Assembly (NCBI GenBank): GCA_003133815.1
Contig: PKZR01000442.1
Span: 1 to 12,579, forward strand
Length of the DNA stretch: 12,579 nt
Source: Limisphaerales bacterium
GTDB taxonomy: Bacteria > Verrucomicrobiota > Verrucomicrobiia > Limisphaerales > UBA11358
Direction: 5' to 3'
The first letter of the stretch is position 1, and each line of letters begins with the position of its first letter. The notes beneath the pieces were generated by a model, which made no database searches, was not told the origin of the DNA, and saw nothing but the letters and a program-made list of their open reading frames with translations. Positions 5,262 to 11,841 of this stretch are shown piece after piece. Position numbers and translations under genes: made by a program.

Positions 5262-6359
5262 TCACACCTGCACCGATTTGAAATCAGCCAAATTCCACGC
5301 CGTCTCGCCGACTTCGTGCGCGAGGTGGTTGAGTTCCTCGATTTCCGCCTTGGTAAAGAGCAAGCCGCCATGCTGCTTGGACAAGCCGCCCCAGCGCGCT
5401 TCCGGCTGACCGGGCAACAGGCACTTCTCGTTGCCGTGACCGAGCACGTCTTCGATGATCGCCTTCACGTTCTGGATTTGCGAACGGCCTTTGACGTAGT
5501 CGTTGCCCTTCATCGCGTCGGGATGGATGACTTGAAAATAAAACGTCGAGCCGCGCTTTTCGCCGTCGCCGCCGCGCGACGTGCCGCGGATTTCCGGGAG
5601 CGAACCGCCGATGTAGCCCGCGTAAAGCTCGTCAATCAAACCAAGGCCATAGCCCTTGTGTGCGCCGAACGGCAGCAACGCGACTGCCTTGTTCGGATCG
5701 GTCGTCGGATTGCCCTCGGCATCCACGGCGGCACCGGGCGGAAGTTGTTTGCCTTCGCGTTTCATCACCTGCACGCGGCCCATTGCGATGGTCGAGGTCG
5801 CCCAGTCGATCACGATGGGAAAACCGATCGCGTCCTGTGTCGGGAACGCCCACGAATGCGGGTTCGTGCCCATCGTCGGCGTCTTGCCGCCGAACGGCAC
5901 GACTTCGGACGTGGCCGAGGTGCAGTTCGTGTAGGCGAGGTAGCCCTTGAGCGCGACATCCATGACGTAGCCGCCGCCCCAAAGATAATGCGTCGCGTTG
6001 TCCACGCTCACCATGCCGACGCCGTATTTGTCCGCGAGCTTCATGCAGGTGTCCATCGCTTCATACGCGACAGCCTGGCCGAGCTTGTTGTGGCCGTTCC
6101 AGATTTCGGCGGCGGCGAAGCGCGACGGCAGCTTCTCGATCTTCGCGCCGGGCGTCCAGCGGCCGACCTTGCTGCCGAACAACTCGTCGAGGTGCAGCGC
6201 CTTGATGGCGTTGTGCGTGCGGATGCCGTAATACGCGGCGCTGGCGCAAAACCGCGCACCGGCGGCGGCCTCGGCGGCATCGTAACCGCGCTTGAGATAC
6301 GCCTTCGTGACGAGGGAATCGTGTTTTTCTTTGGGAATGATGTAGTAGGTTTTGGGCAT
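5262..6359 (-). CDS. Ldh_2-family (malate/L-lactate type) NAD(P)-dependent dehydrogenase
   Basis: A 365-residue cytoplasmic oxidoreductase of the Ldh_2 fold, which includes 2,3-diketo-L-gulonate reductase, ureidoglycolate dehydrogenase and archaeal-type malate dehydrogenase; these reduce 2-keto acids with NAD(P)H. Visible marks are GIRTHNAIKAL with the likely catalytic His49 (family usually SHG, here THN), VDNATHYLWGGGY (119-131) with His124, GGKTPTMGTNPHSWAFPT (157-174) and the strongly conserved FGAHKGYGLGLIDELYAG (231-248). Length is normal. The start ATG follows the previous gene's stop by 7 bases, so it is third in a tight operon. The operon partner, another 2-hydroxyacid dehydrogenase, and the nearby sugar-acid genes suggest a sugar-acid or hydroxyacid substrate. 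The exact one cannot be read from sequence. Confidence 0.88.
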   Translation of the reverse strand: MPKTYYIIPKEKHDSLVTKAYLKRGYDAAEAAAGARFCASAAYYGIRTHNAIKALHLDELFGSKVGRWTPGAKIEKLPSRFAAAEIWNGHNKLGQAVAYEAMDTCMKLADKYGVGMVSVDNATHYLWGGGYVMDVALKGYLAYTNCTSATSEVVPFGGKTPTMGTNPHSWAFPTQDAIGFPIVIDWATSTIAMGRVQVMKREGKQLPPGAAVDAEGNPTTDPNKAVALLPFGAHKGYGLGLIDELYAGYIGGSLPEIRGTSRGGDGEKRGSTFYFQVIHPDAMKGNDYVKGRSQIQNVKAIIEDVLGHGNEKCLLPGQPEARWGGLSKQHGGLLFTKAEIEELNHLAHEVGETAWNLADFKSVQV

Positions 6360-6366
6360 AAAAAAT

Positions 6367-6957
6367 TTATTTCAAATCGGGGCTATTGAGAATTTCAAAA
6401 CCAAATTGGCGAATAAGAGAATAATGTGGATTTGTTAATTCGCGTCTTTGCGTTCCATATTTCGTTGTTGTGGTCAAAGTTCCAACGCTGGCTCGCAACA
6501 ATATAGTTTCCTTTTTTGGATTCGGATCAACATGCGCTCCGCCATCTTGGTCTGCTGCGGCCATGACTATATCTCGTCTTGAAAAACGCTGGCCCGCCAT
6601 GTAAATGACTTCATTCCACCACTCTTCAATTGATAAATATTTTTTGTCTGGTGAATTTCCTAATGGAGGAACAAAACCAAATGGACCAATGCCTACGCCA
6701 AACATTATTGTTTCGGTTAAAACACCAGCAACAGCTTCGGGTTCTGGTTCAAGTTTTGAAAAGGTTGACAAAAGTTTTGCAGAATTTCTCAAAGCAAGTT
6801 GGCCAAGAAGCGAATGGCTGTTTGGCAACTTTTCATGAATTAAAACTCGCAGAGCGACAGCGATATGAAGAGCGGCTTCGTGTGAGCCGGCATCATAATT
6901 TCGGCAAGAATTATCAATAAGCCGCAGCTGTGTCTGGAGTTGTTCTCTGGTAACCAT
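6367..6957 (-). CDS. Conserved-looking hypothetical protein, low GC, inside dehydrogenase operon
   Basis: A 196-residue soluble protein from the ATG at 6957; an in-frame TTG at 6969 overlaps the previous stop codon and is less likely. I cannot name a function. The N-terminal third reads as an alpha-helical module: QTQLRLIDNSCRNYDAGSHE, then EAALHIAVALRVLIHEKLPN, then SHSLLGQL (48-54). Near residues 126-144 comes FSRRDIVMAAADQDGGAHVD, and the C-terminus has NPHYSLIRQFGFEIL. I recall this combination (YDxG..EA..IAVxLRVL, then GGAHVD, then an RQ helix) from uncharacterised proteins scattered over many bacteria; that is memory, not a search. There is no signal peptide or TM segment. Base composition is clearly AT-richer than the genes on either side, yet spacing is 8 and 7 bases, which suggests an acquired gene that fitted cleanly into the operon. 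Confidence 0.75.
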   Translation of the reverse strand: MVTREQLQTQLRLIDNSCRNYDAGSHEAALHIAVALRVLIHEKLPNSHSLLGQLALRNSAKLLSTFSKLEPEPEAVAGVLTETIMFGVGIGPFGFVPPLGNSPDKKYLSIEEWWNEVIYMAGQRFSRRDIVMAAADQDGGAHVDPNPKKETILLRASVGTLTTTTKYGTQRRELTNPHYSLIRQFGFEILNSPDLK

Positions 6958-6965
6958 GATTAGTT

Positions 6966-7943
6966 TCAAATCACTTTCTTCACCGGCACTTCGGGATTCA
7001 CCTGCGCGATGGGTTTTTCGCCGTTCATGGCGAGGATGAGATTTTTCACGGCGCAGGTGGCCTGGCGCACCACGCTTTCGTAAGTGCGCGACGCGACGTG
7101 CGGCGTGCAGACGACGTTCGGCAGCTTGAGCAGCGGATGATCCGCCGCCGGCGGCTCGTGATCCAAAACGTCCGTGCCGTAACCGCCCACCTGACCGGAT
7201 TTCAACGCGGCGACCATGTCGTTCGTGTTCACGACTTCGCCGCGCGCGCAGTTCAAAATCAATACTCCCGGCTTCATCTTCGCAAAAGACTTCGCGGAAA
7301 TCATGTCGCGCGTCTCCGGCGTGAGGTTCGTGTGCAGCGAAAGATAATCACTTGCGGCAAAAACTTCGTCGAGTGATGCGGCGCGTTTTACGCCATGTTC
7401 ATTGGAAAATTTCTCATCCCAATAAACGTCGAAGCCAATCACTTTCATGCCGAACGCCTTCGCGCGAATGGCAACTTCCTTGCCGATGCGACCAAGCCCG
7501 ACAATGCCGATGGTCTTTTCCAAAAGTTCGTGGCCGGTCTTGCGTTTCCAACCGCCGCTGCGCGTGGAATCGGTGTGGTAGAGAAGATTTTTTTCAAGCG
7601 AAAGCAGCAGCAGGAAGGTGTGTTCCGCAACGGTCGTGTGATTCACTCCGGGCGTGAAGAGCAGCGGAATGCCGAATTCGGTGCAGGACTTCACATCAAT
7701 CTTGTCCACGCCGATACCGTATTTGCTCAAGACCTTGAGCTTCGGACGTGCCTTTTCTAAAACCTTGCGCGTGATGGCATCGTCGCCGCAGATATAGCCA
7801 TCCACATCACCAACGAGCGTGAGCGTGTCCGCCTCGTTCAGCGGGCCGCGGGCAGTGATGATTTCCCAGCCGGTCTGCTTGAGCAAATCGTGATGTGCAC
7901 CGGGCGTGTCCTGAAAGGAAGTTGTCGTCAAAAGGATTTTCAT
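6966..7943 (-). CDS. D-isomer-specific 2-hydroxyacid dehydrogenase (phosphoglycerate dehydrogenase-like)
   Basis: A 325-residue NAD-dependent enzyme of the D-2-hydroxyacid dehydrogenase family. The ATG at 7943 is chosen because the sequence from MKILLTTTSF gives the normal family start; an in-frame GTG 24 bases upstream would add eight non-family residues. It has SKYGIGVDKID (73-83), the Rossmann motif GIVGLGRIG (146-154), and the catalytic triad Arg234 (NCARGEVV), Glu263 (DHEPP) and His282 (TPHVAS). It lacks the C-terminal ACT/regulatory domains of long SerA, so hydroxypyruvate, glyoxylate or a keto sugar acid are as likely as 3-phosphoglycerate. It is first in the operon with the hypothetical and the Ldh_2 dehydrogenase. 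A terminator just upstream separates it from the fabH group, so its promoter should lie in 7944-8000. Confidence 0.9.
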   Translation of the reverse strand: MKILLTTTSFQDTPGAHHDLLKQTGWEIITARGPLNEADTLTLVGDVDGYICGDDAITRKVLEKARPKLKVLSKYGIGVDKIDVKSCTEFGIPLLFTPGVNHTTVAEHTFLLLLSLEKNLLYHTDSTRSGGWKRKTGHELLEKTIGIVGLGRIGKEVAIRAKAFGMKVIGFDVYWDEKFSNEHGVKRAASLDEVFAASDYLSLHTNLTPETRDMISAKSFAKMKPGVLILNCARGEVVNTNDMVAALKSGQVGGYGTDVLDHEPPAADHPLLKLPNVVCTPHVASRTYESVVRQATCAVKNLILAMNGEKPIAQVNPEVPVKKVI

Positions 7944-7978
7944 GGAGGGGAAGTTTAGAAAATCCACCGCGCCGGGTC

Positions 7979-8010
7979 AAAAAAATTAACCCCGAACATT
8001 TGCCGGGGTT
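7979..8010 (-). terminator. Intrinsic terminator after the PilZ-like gene
   Basis: On the minus strand AACCCCG (8010-8004) pairs with CGGGGTT (7994-7988) around a 9-nt loop and is followed by AATTTTTTT. This is a clean Rho-independent terminator, 20 bp after the PilZ-like stop codon. It closes the yceD-rpmF-plsX-fabH-PilZ unit and separates it from the dehydrogenase operon. Confidence 0.85.
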
Positions 8011-8030
8011 TGCTTTAAAGCCCGATAATT

Positions 8031-8411
8031 TTAACCCGCACCCAAGTCGGAATGCGCCATGGAATTCAGGCGAGCCTGCGCATGTTCGGAGATATGTGTG
8101 AAGACCATGGAAACACGATAGCCAACGTGCTTGTTGCCGGAACAGGCGATGACGACACCGCTGCACTGAAGCTTGCTGCCGTCATGCGGTGATTGCAGCG
8201 CAACGGTCATTTCAGTCCATTCGTTAAAGGGCGTCGGACTGCGAAACTCAATTCCGCTTTTATGGACAGAGACCGCATCAGTGGAAAGTTCCAACCGGGA
8301 TTGGCGGCCTTCAATCGTCAATTGGTGTTTTGTATAATCAATACTGTCAATTTTTCTCGCACTCATAATCAATTTAAAGATAACACCCTCCTGCCAATCG
8401 TCAAATGACAT
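8031..8411 (-). CDS. Small PilZ-like domain protein
   Basis: A 126-residue protein whose middle and end look like a PilZ beta-barrel: SGIEFRSPTPFNEWTEMTVA (52-71), then CSGVVIACSGNKHVGYRVSM (83-102), then VFTHISEHAQARL. PilZ domains usually bind cyclic di-GMP through RxxxR and D/NxSxxG. Here the N-terminal part has GRQSRLEL, and the second motif is only VSVHKSG, so binding may be lost. The ATG at 8411 directly follows the fabH stop (TGAATG), allowing translational coupling. An internal ATG at 8366 (MSARKIDSID) is a real alternative: a promoter-like sequence and an AGGAGG lie between the two. It is the last gene before the terminator. Confidence 0.68.
   Translation of the reverse strand: MSFDDWQEGVIFKLIMSARKIDSIDYTKHQLTIEGRQSRLELSTDAVSVHKSGIEFRSPTPFNEWTEMTVALQSPHDGSKLQCSGVVIACSGNKHVGYRVSMVFTHISEHAQARLNSMAHSDLGAG
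8377..8404 (-). promoter_or_regulatory. Possible sigma70-type promoter inside the start of the PilZ-like gene
   Basis: On the minus strand TTGACG (8404-8399) and TATCTT (8382-8377) are 16 bp apart, close to the consensus -35 and -10. Transcription would begin about 7 bases later, only a few bases before the internal ATG at 8366, giving a near-leaderless message. An AGGAGG lies between the two boxes. Match quality is moderate and there is no other evidence. Confidence 0.3.
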
Positions 8412-9437
8412 TCACCATTCAATCACGGCCGCACCCCAGGTTAATCCCGCGCCGAAAACAACGAGTAAAATCAAATCGCCGCGTGAAACTTTTCCAGCGG
8501 CAACGGCTTCGTCCAGAGCAATCGCCACGGAGGCGGCGGAAGTGTTTCCATATTTGTGGAGATTGACAAACAATTGTTCCGGCGTCGCTTTCAGGCGTTC
8601 GCCGACGGCGTCAATGATGCGCTGGTTGGCCTGATGCGGGATGACGCACTTGATTTTGGTGATGTCTACATCGCAACGGCGCATCGCCTCATTTGCTGCG
8701 GAAACCATTGCGTTCACGGCGTTCTTGAAAGTCTCCTTGCCGTCCATGCGGAGAAAATGCAGACCGTCCGCAACGGATTTCGCAGTGGCCGGACAAGCGC
8801 TGCCGCCGCCGGGCATCGAAAGCAAATCGGCCTTGTTGCCATCCGCACCCATCACAGCGGTGAGCAGGCCGTGGGAATTTTCGCGGTGCTGCAAAATAGC
8901 CGCGCCAGCGCCATCGCCAAAAAGAACGCAGGTGTTGCGATCTTTCCAGTTTACGATGGACGAAAGCTTTTCCGCGCCGATGACGAGAACCGTTTCATAG
9001 CTGCGAGACAAAATAAATTGCTGGCCGATTTCCAATGCGTAAATAAAACCAGAACATGCGGCTTCAATGTCGAACGCCGCCGCGCGCGCCGCGCCGATCT
9101 TGCGCTGCACGAGGCATGCGGTCGATGGAAACGGCATATCGGGCGTGAGTGTGGCAACGATAATCAAATCAATATGGTCGGCGGTAACACCGGCCATTTT
9201 CATTGCGCGTTCGGCTGCATTCGCGGCCAGGTCGGAAGTAAATTCATTCGAGGCGGCAATGCGGCGTTCCTTGATGCCGGTGCGCGAAGTAATCCATTCG
9301 TCCGAGGTCTCGACCATTTTTTCGAGTTCGGCGTTCGTGAGAATTCTCTCCGGCACATACGAGCCGACGCCGGTGATGGAACAGGGACGGCCCCGAAAAT
9401 CGTGCTTGGCGCGCGGATTTTTGAATTTGGCCTTCAT
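8412..9437 (-). CDS. fabH: 3-oxoacyl-[acyl-carrier-protein] synthase III (KAS III)
   Basis: FabH condenses acetyl-CoA with malonyl-ACP to start each fatty-acid chain, in the cytoplasm. The Cys-His-Asn triad is complete: Cys128 in IEAACSGF, His268 in PHQANQRII and Asn298 in YGNTSAAS. Also present are TSDEWITSRTGIKERR (44-59) and FGAGLTWGAAVIEW at the C-terminus, the usual family end. At 341 residues it is about 18 longer than typical, owing to a basic N-terminal stretch (MKAKFKNPRAKHDFRGRPC) before the first strand SITGVGSYVPE; a later start is not offered by any in-frame ATG there. It overlaps plsX by four bases (ATGA), so translation is coupled, and the PilZ-like gene follows without a gap. 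Confidence 0.97.
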   Translation of the reverse strand: MKAKFKNPRAKHDFRGRPCSITGVGSYVPERILTNAELEKMVETSDEWITSRTGIKERRIAASNEFTSDLAANAAERAMKMAGVTADHIDLIIVATLTPDMPFPSTACLVQRKIGAARAAAFDIEAACSGFIYALEIGQQFILSRSYETVLVIGAEKLSSIVNWKDRNTCVLFGDGAGAAILQHRENSHGLLTAVMGADGNKADLLSMPGGGSACPATAKSVADGLHFLRMDGKETFKNAVNAMVSAANEAMRRCDVDITKIKCVIPHQANQRIIDAVGERLKATPEQLFVNLHKYGNTSAASVAIALDEAVAAGKVSRGDLILLVVFGAGLTWGAAVIEW

Positions 9438-10477
9438 GCGGGAACTACGGCTCTGGGATTGTCGGCGGCAATTAATTTTTCGTTCGCGCGGGCAATTTCT
9501 GCCGCGATGGTCTGGTTGACCTGATGCTGCAAAGCTTCGACGGTCACGCGCAGGGCGCTGGCAACGGCGCGTTCGCGCGCCGAAGCGTGCGCCTTGAAAA
9601 CCATGCCGTTGAAACCGAGCAAGGGAGCGCCGCCGTGGACTTCCGGATCCATGCGCTTGCGAATCGCCTGAAACGCGTCCTTCGCCAGAAAGGCCCCGAT
9701 TTGCCGTTTGGCATTACTCATCAGTTCGCGCTTGAGCATCGAGAACATCGCGATGGCCAGGCTCTCGGAAGTTTTCAAAACGATGTTGCCAACAAAGCCG
9801 TCGCAGACAACGACATCAACGTGATCCTTGAACAAATCGTGCCCCTCGACGTTGCCAATGAAATTCAAATCAAGCTTCTGGCAAAGCTTGAACGCCGCGA
9901 GCGATAGGTCATTGCCCTTGGATTCTTCCGTGCCAATGCTCAAGACGCCGACGCGCGGTTTTTTCCGGCCGAGAACGTCGCGCGAATAGACGTTGCCCAT
10001 CACCGCAAATTGCGCGAGGTGGAACGGCTTGCATTCGACATTCGCACCCGCGTCCAAGAGAACAAATTCATTTCCCTGGCGCGGAATGACCGTCGCAATG
10101 CAGCCACGATCCACACCGTCAATACGCCCGACCTTGAAAGTCGCCGCCGCAAAAATTCCACCAGTATTGCCGAGCGAAATAAGTGCATCTGCCTCGCCGT
10201 CGCGGACAAGCTCTGCGGCGCGGGCTATGGAGGAATCTTTTTTCTTTCGAAGCGCGACGACCGGCTTCTCGTCCATTGTCACGACCTCACTCGTGTGGAT
10301 GACCTTGACGCGATGGTCACGAAAGCCGCGCGGCGGCAGTGAGGCGTGGATGGCAGACTGATCACCAACGAGATAAAGCGCGGTGATTTTTTTGCTGGCC
10401 TCAAGCGCCAGTTTTGCGCCTGCGATGACGACCCCGCAACCGTGGTCGCCGCCCATGACATCCACTGCGATTCGCAT
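9434..10477 (-). CDS. plsX: Phosphate acyltransferase PlsX
   Basis: PlsX turns acyl-ACP and phosphate into acyl-phosphate, the donor for PlsY in phospholipid synthesis; it is a peripheral membrane enzyme. The 347-residue protein opens with MRIAVDVMGGDHG, the hallmark start. It continues with MDEKPVVALRKKKDSSIARA (68-87), ALISLGNTGGIFAAA, LLDAGANVECKP, VGVLSIGTEESKGND, FIGNVEGHDLF and VCDGFVGNIVLKTSE, and ends the fold with GAPLLGFNG. All of these are family blocks in the right order. A tail of about 20 residues after the last helix is variable. It overlaps fabH by four bases and follows rpmF after 88 bp, the order seen in many bacteria (yceD-rpmF-plsX-fabH). The 88-bp gap is AT-rich and holds no gene. 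Confidence 0.97.
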   Translation of the reverse strand: MRIAVDVMGGDHGCGVVIAGAKLALEASKKITALYLVGDQSAIHASLPPRGFRDHRVKVIHTSEVVTMDEKPVVALRKKKDSSIARAAELVRDGEADALISLGNTGGIFAAATFKVGRIDGVDRGCIATVIPRQGNEFVLLDAGANVECKPFHLAQFAVMGNVYSRDVLGRKKPRVGVLSIGTEESKGNDLSLAAFKLCQKLDLNFIGNVEGHDLFKDHVDVVVCDGFVGNIVLKTSESLAIAMFSMLKRELMSNAKRQIGAFLAKDAFQAIRKRMDPEVHGGAPLLGFNGMVFKAHASARERAVASALRVTVEALQHQVNQTIAAEIARANEKLIAADNPRAVVPA

Positions 10478-10565
10478 AGCGAAATAGCTTTAAATTTTGC
10501 GCTGGGAAAAATCGAACAGCGATCTTTTCTTCAACTCAAAAACCCAAAACCAGAAACCAAAAAAA

Positions 10566-10754
10566 TCACGCACCCGCCGTGACAGTCAAGACCTGGCGGC
10601 CTTTGTAAAAGCCGCACGCCGGACAAACGCGGTGCGGAATGTATGGCTCGGCGCACTGCGGACATTTGCCAATCTGCGGCAAAGCAAATACGCTGTTATA
10701 AGCGCGGCGCTGACGCATCCGGCTTTTCGAAGGTTTACGTTTTGGGACGCCCAT
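10566..10754 (-). CDS. rpmF: 50S ribosomal protein L32
   Basis: A 62-residue basic protein starting MGVPKRKPSKSRMRQRRAYN, the classic L32 N-terminus. A zinc-ribbon with four cysteines (Cys31, Cys34, Cys44, Cys47; CPQC...CPAC) and GFYKGRQVL follow. It belongs to the large ribosomal subunit. The cysteines are complete, so this is the zinc-binding (C+) form. It sits between yceD (14 bp upstream) and plsX, as usual. Confidence 0.97.
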   Translation of the reverse strand: MGVPKRKPSKSRMRQRRAYNSVFALPQIGKCPQCAEPYIPHRVCPACGFYKGRQVLTVTAGA

Positions 10755-10768
10755 AAAATCAATTCAAA

Positions 10769-11248
10769 TTACAGTTTCAGTTTGTTCAGTTCAGTCCACG
10801 CGGACGGTTTCGGTTCGTGCTTATCCGCATTTTGCATGGACTTGCCGTATGTTATCTTCAATCCGCCACAGTCCGGCTTGCAAAGCGGATGTTGCGGAAA
10901 CTCAAGCAGGATATCTTCCCGGACAAACGACGTCAAGTCCACGCAATCGTTCTCCACGGATACCTTTTCGTCGCCTTCAAACGGCAAATGCAGCGTCCAA
11001 TTGTCCAAATCCAGCCTGCGGCTGAATTTTTTCAGGCAGCGGACGCATTCGCATTCCAATTCCATGTGCAATCCGCCCTGGACCAAAATCGCGTCGTCCA
11101 TCTTTTCAATTTCAATGTCGTATTCGACCGGCTGCGTGACGCGAATCATCTCGTCGCGTACGTCCAGATCCAGTTCCTCAGGCGACAATTCGCCCCGCAA
11201 TGTGACGTTGCGAGTTTCCAGATGACGTAGATTGACATTCAACGACAT
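10769..11248 (-). CDS. yceD: YceD/DUF177 family protein (large-subunit rRNA maturation)
   Basis: A 159-residue protein of the YceD family, linked in other bacteria and plants to accumulation and processing of 23S rRNA. The ATG at 11248 (MSLNVNLRHLETRNVTLRG) is chosen; an in-frame codon at 11302 would run the start through a hairpin (11278-11311). Marks are GELSPEELDL (19-28), a Cys pair in CECVRCLKKF (66-75; Cys68 and Cys71), SFVREDILLEFP and HPLCKPDCGGL (120-130; Cys123 and Cys127), the likely metal-binding second pair. The acidic and basic regions alternate as in the family. It is the first gene of the yceD-rpmF-plsX-fabH unit. Confidence 0.92.
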   Translation of the reverse strand: MSLNVNLRHLETRNVTLRGELSPEELDLDVRDEMIRVTQPVEYDIEIEKMDDAILVQGGLHMELECECVRCLKKFSRRLDLDNWTLHLPFEGDEKVSVENDCVDLTSFVREDILLEFPQHPLCKPDCGGLKITYGKSMQNADKHEPKPSAWTELNKLKL

Positions 11249-11277
11249 GATTTGATTGTGCCACAAAACACTGAAGC

Positions 11278-11311
11278 CCGCAGAGAAAATGTTGCCATCC
11301 ATTCTCTGCGG
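11278..11311. repeat. 10-bp perfect hairpin between coaD and yceD
   Basis: CCGCAGAGAA (11278-11287) pairs perfectly with TTCTCTGCGG (11302-11311) around a 14-nt loop. It begins 6 bases after the coaD stop on the minus strand. A run of four T comes 9 bases beyond the stem, too far for a typical terminator. It may be a weak attenuator, a processing site or a dispersed element. Confidence 0.45.
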
Positions 11312-11317
11312 TTAGTT

Positions 11318-11797
11318 TTAATTGCGAAATTTTTTCTTCAGCGCCGTTTCAACATGTGCAGGAACAAACGCTCCCACATCGCCGCCAAGACGCGCAATTT
11401 CTTTGACGATGCGCGAACTGATGAAGGTGTATGTATCTTTGGGCATCATGAAAATCGTTTCGATTTTTTCGTTCAAATTCCGGTTCATCAAGGCAAGTTG
11501 AAATTCAAACTCAAAATCCGACACGGCGCGCAACCCGCGCACAATCGCCTGCGCCTTCTGTTTCGCGGCGTATTCCACAAGGAGGCCGTCAAAGCTGTCA
11601 GCCTGGGCGTTTGGCAGGTGGGCAATCGCCTGTTTTACGAGTTCAAGCCGCTCGCCAGGCGTAAACAACGGGGATTTGCTTTCGTTTTTGGCAATGGCCA
11701 CGATGACGCGACCAAATAATTTCGTGGCGCGTTGAAGCACATCCAGATGGCCGTTGGTCAACGGATCAAAACTGCCGGGATAAATCGCGGTGCGCAT
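11318..11797 (-). CDS. coaD: Phosphopantetheine adenylyltransferase
   Basis: CoaD joins 4'-phosphopantetheine and ATP to dephospho-CoA, the penultimate step of CoA synthesis, in the cytoplasm. The 159 residues match the family length. It has YPGSFDPLTNGHLDVLQRA (6-24) with the nucleotidyltransferase (H/T)xGH motif at Thr14-His17, KSPLFTPGERLEL (41-53), AIVRGLRAVSDFEFEFQLAL (84-103) with Arg90, and the second signature ISSRIVKEIA (126-135). CoA is the donor for the acetyl primer that FabH uses, and the gene lies upstream of the plsX/fabH unit on the same strand. A 69-bp gap with a hairpin separates it from yceD, so cotranscription is possible but not certain. Confidence 0.97.
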   Translation of the reverse strand: MRTAIYPGSFDPLTNGHLDVLQRATKLFGRVIVAIAKNESKSPLFTPGERLELVKQAIAHLPNAQADSFDGLLVEYAAKQKAQAIVRGLRAVSDFEFEFQLALMNRNLNEKIETIFMMPKDTYTFISSRIVKEIARLGGDVGAFVPAHVETALKKKFRN

Positions 11798-11802
11798 TTG
11801 CT

Positions 11803-11831
11803 TAATTAAAACCTAAAAATTTAAAATTCAA
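11803..11831 (-). promoter_or_regulatory. Possible promoter for coaD in AT-rich gap
   Basis: On the minus strand TTGAAT (11831-11826) and TAATTA (11808-11803) are 17 bp apart in the very AT-rich 44-bp gap before coaD. The start point would fall at or near the coaD ATG (11797), implying a leaderless or near-leaderless message; no Shine-Dalgarno is seen. AT-rich DNA makes chance matches common. Confidence 0.25.
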
Positions 11832-11841
11832 AACTTATTAT

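Noticed and set aside
5250..6389. Long plus-strand open frame opposite the Ldh_2 gene
   Set aside because: Arg/Ala/His/Val-rich translation typical of the antisense of a GC-rich gene, while the minus strand has clear family motifs.
8556..9524. Long plus-strand open frame opposite fabH
   Set aside because: Shadow of fabH, whose catalytic triad is complete on the minus strand.
10478..10565. Riboswitch or small RNA gene between plsX and rpmF
   Set aside because: Only a weak CGCTG/CAGCG stem is seen in AT-rich DNA; nothing recognisable.
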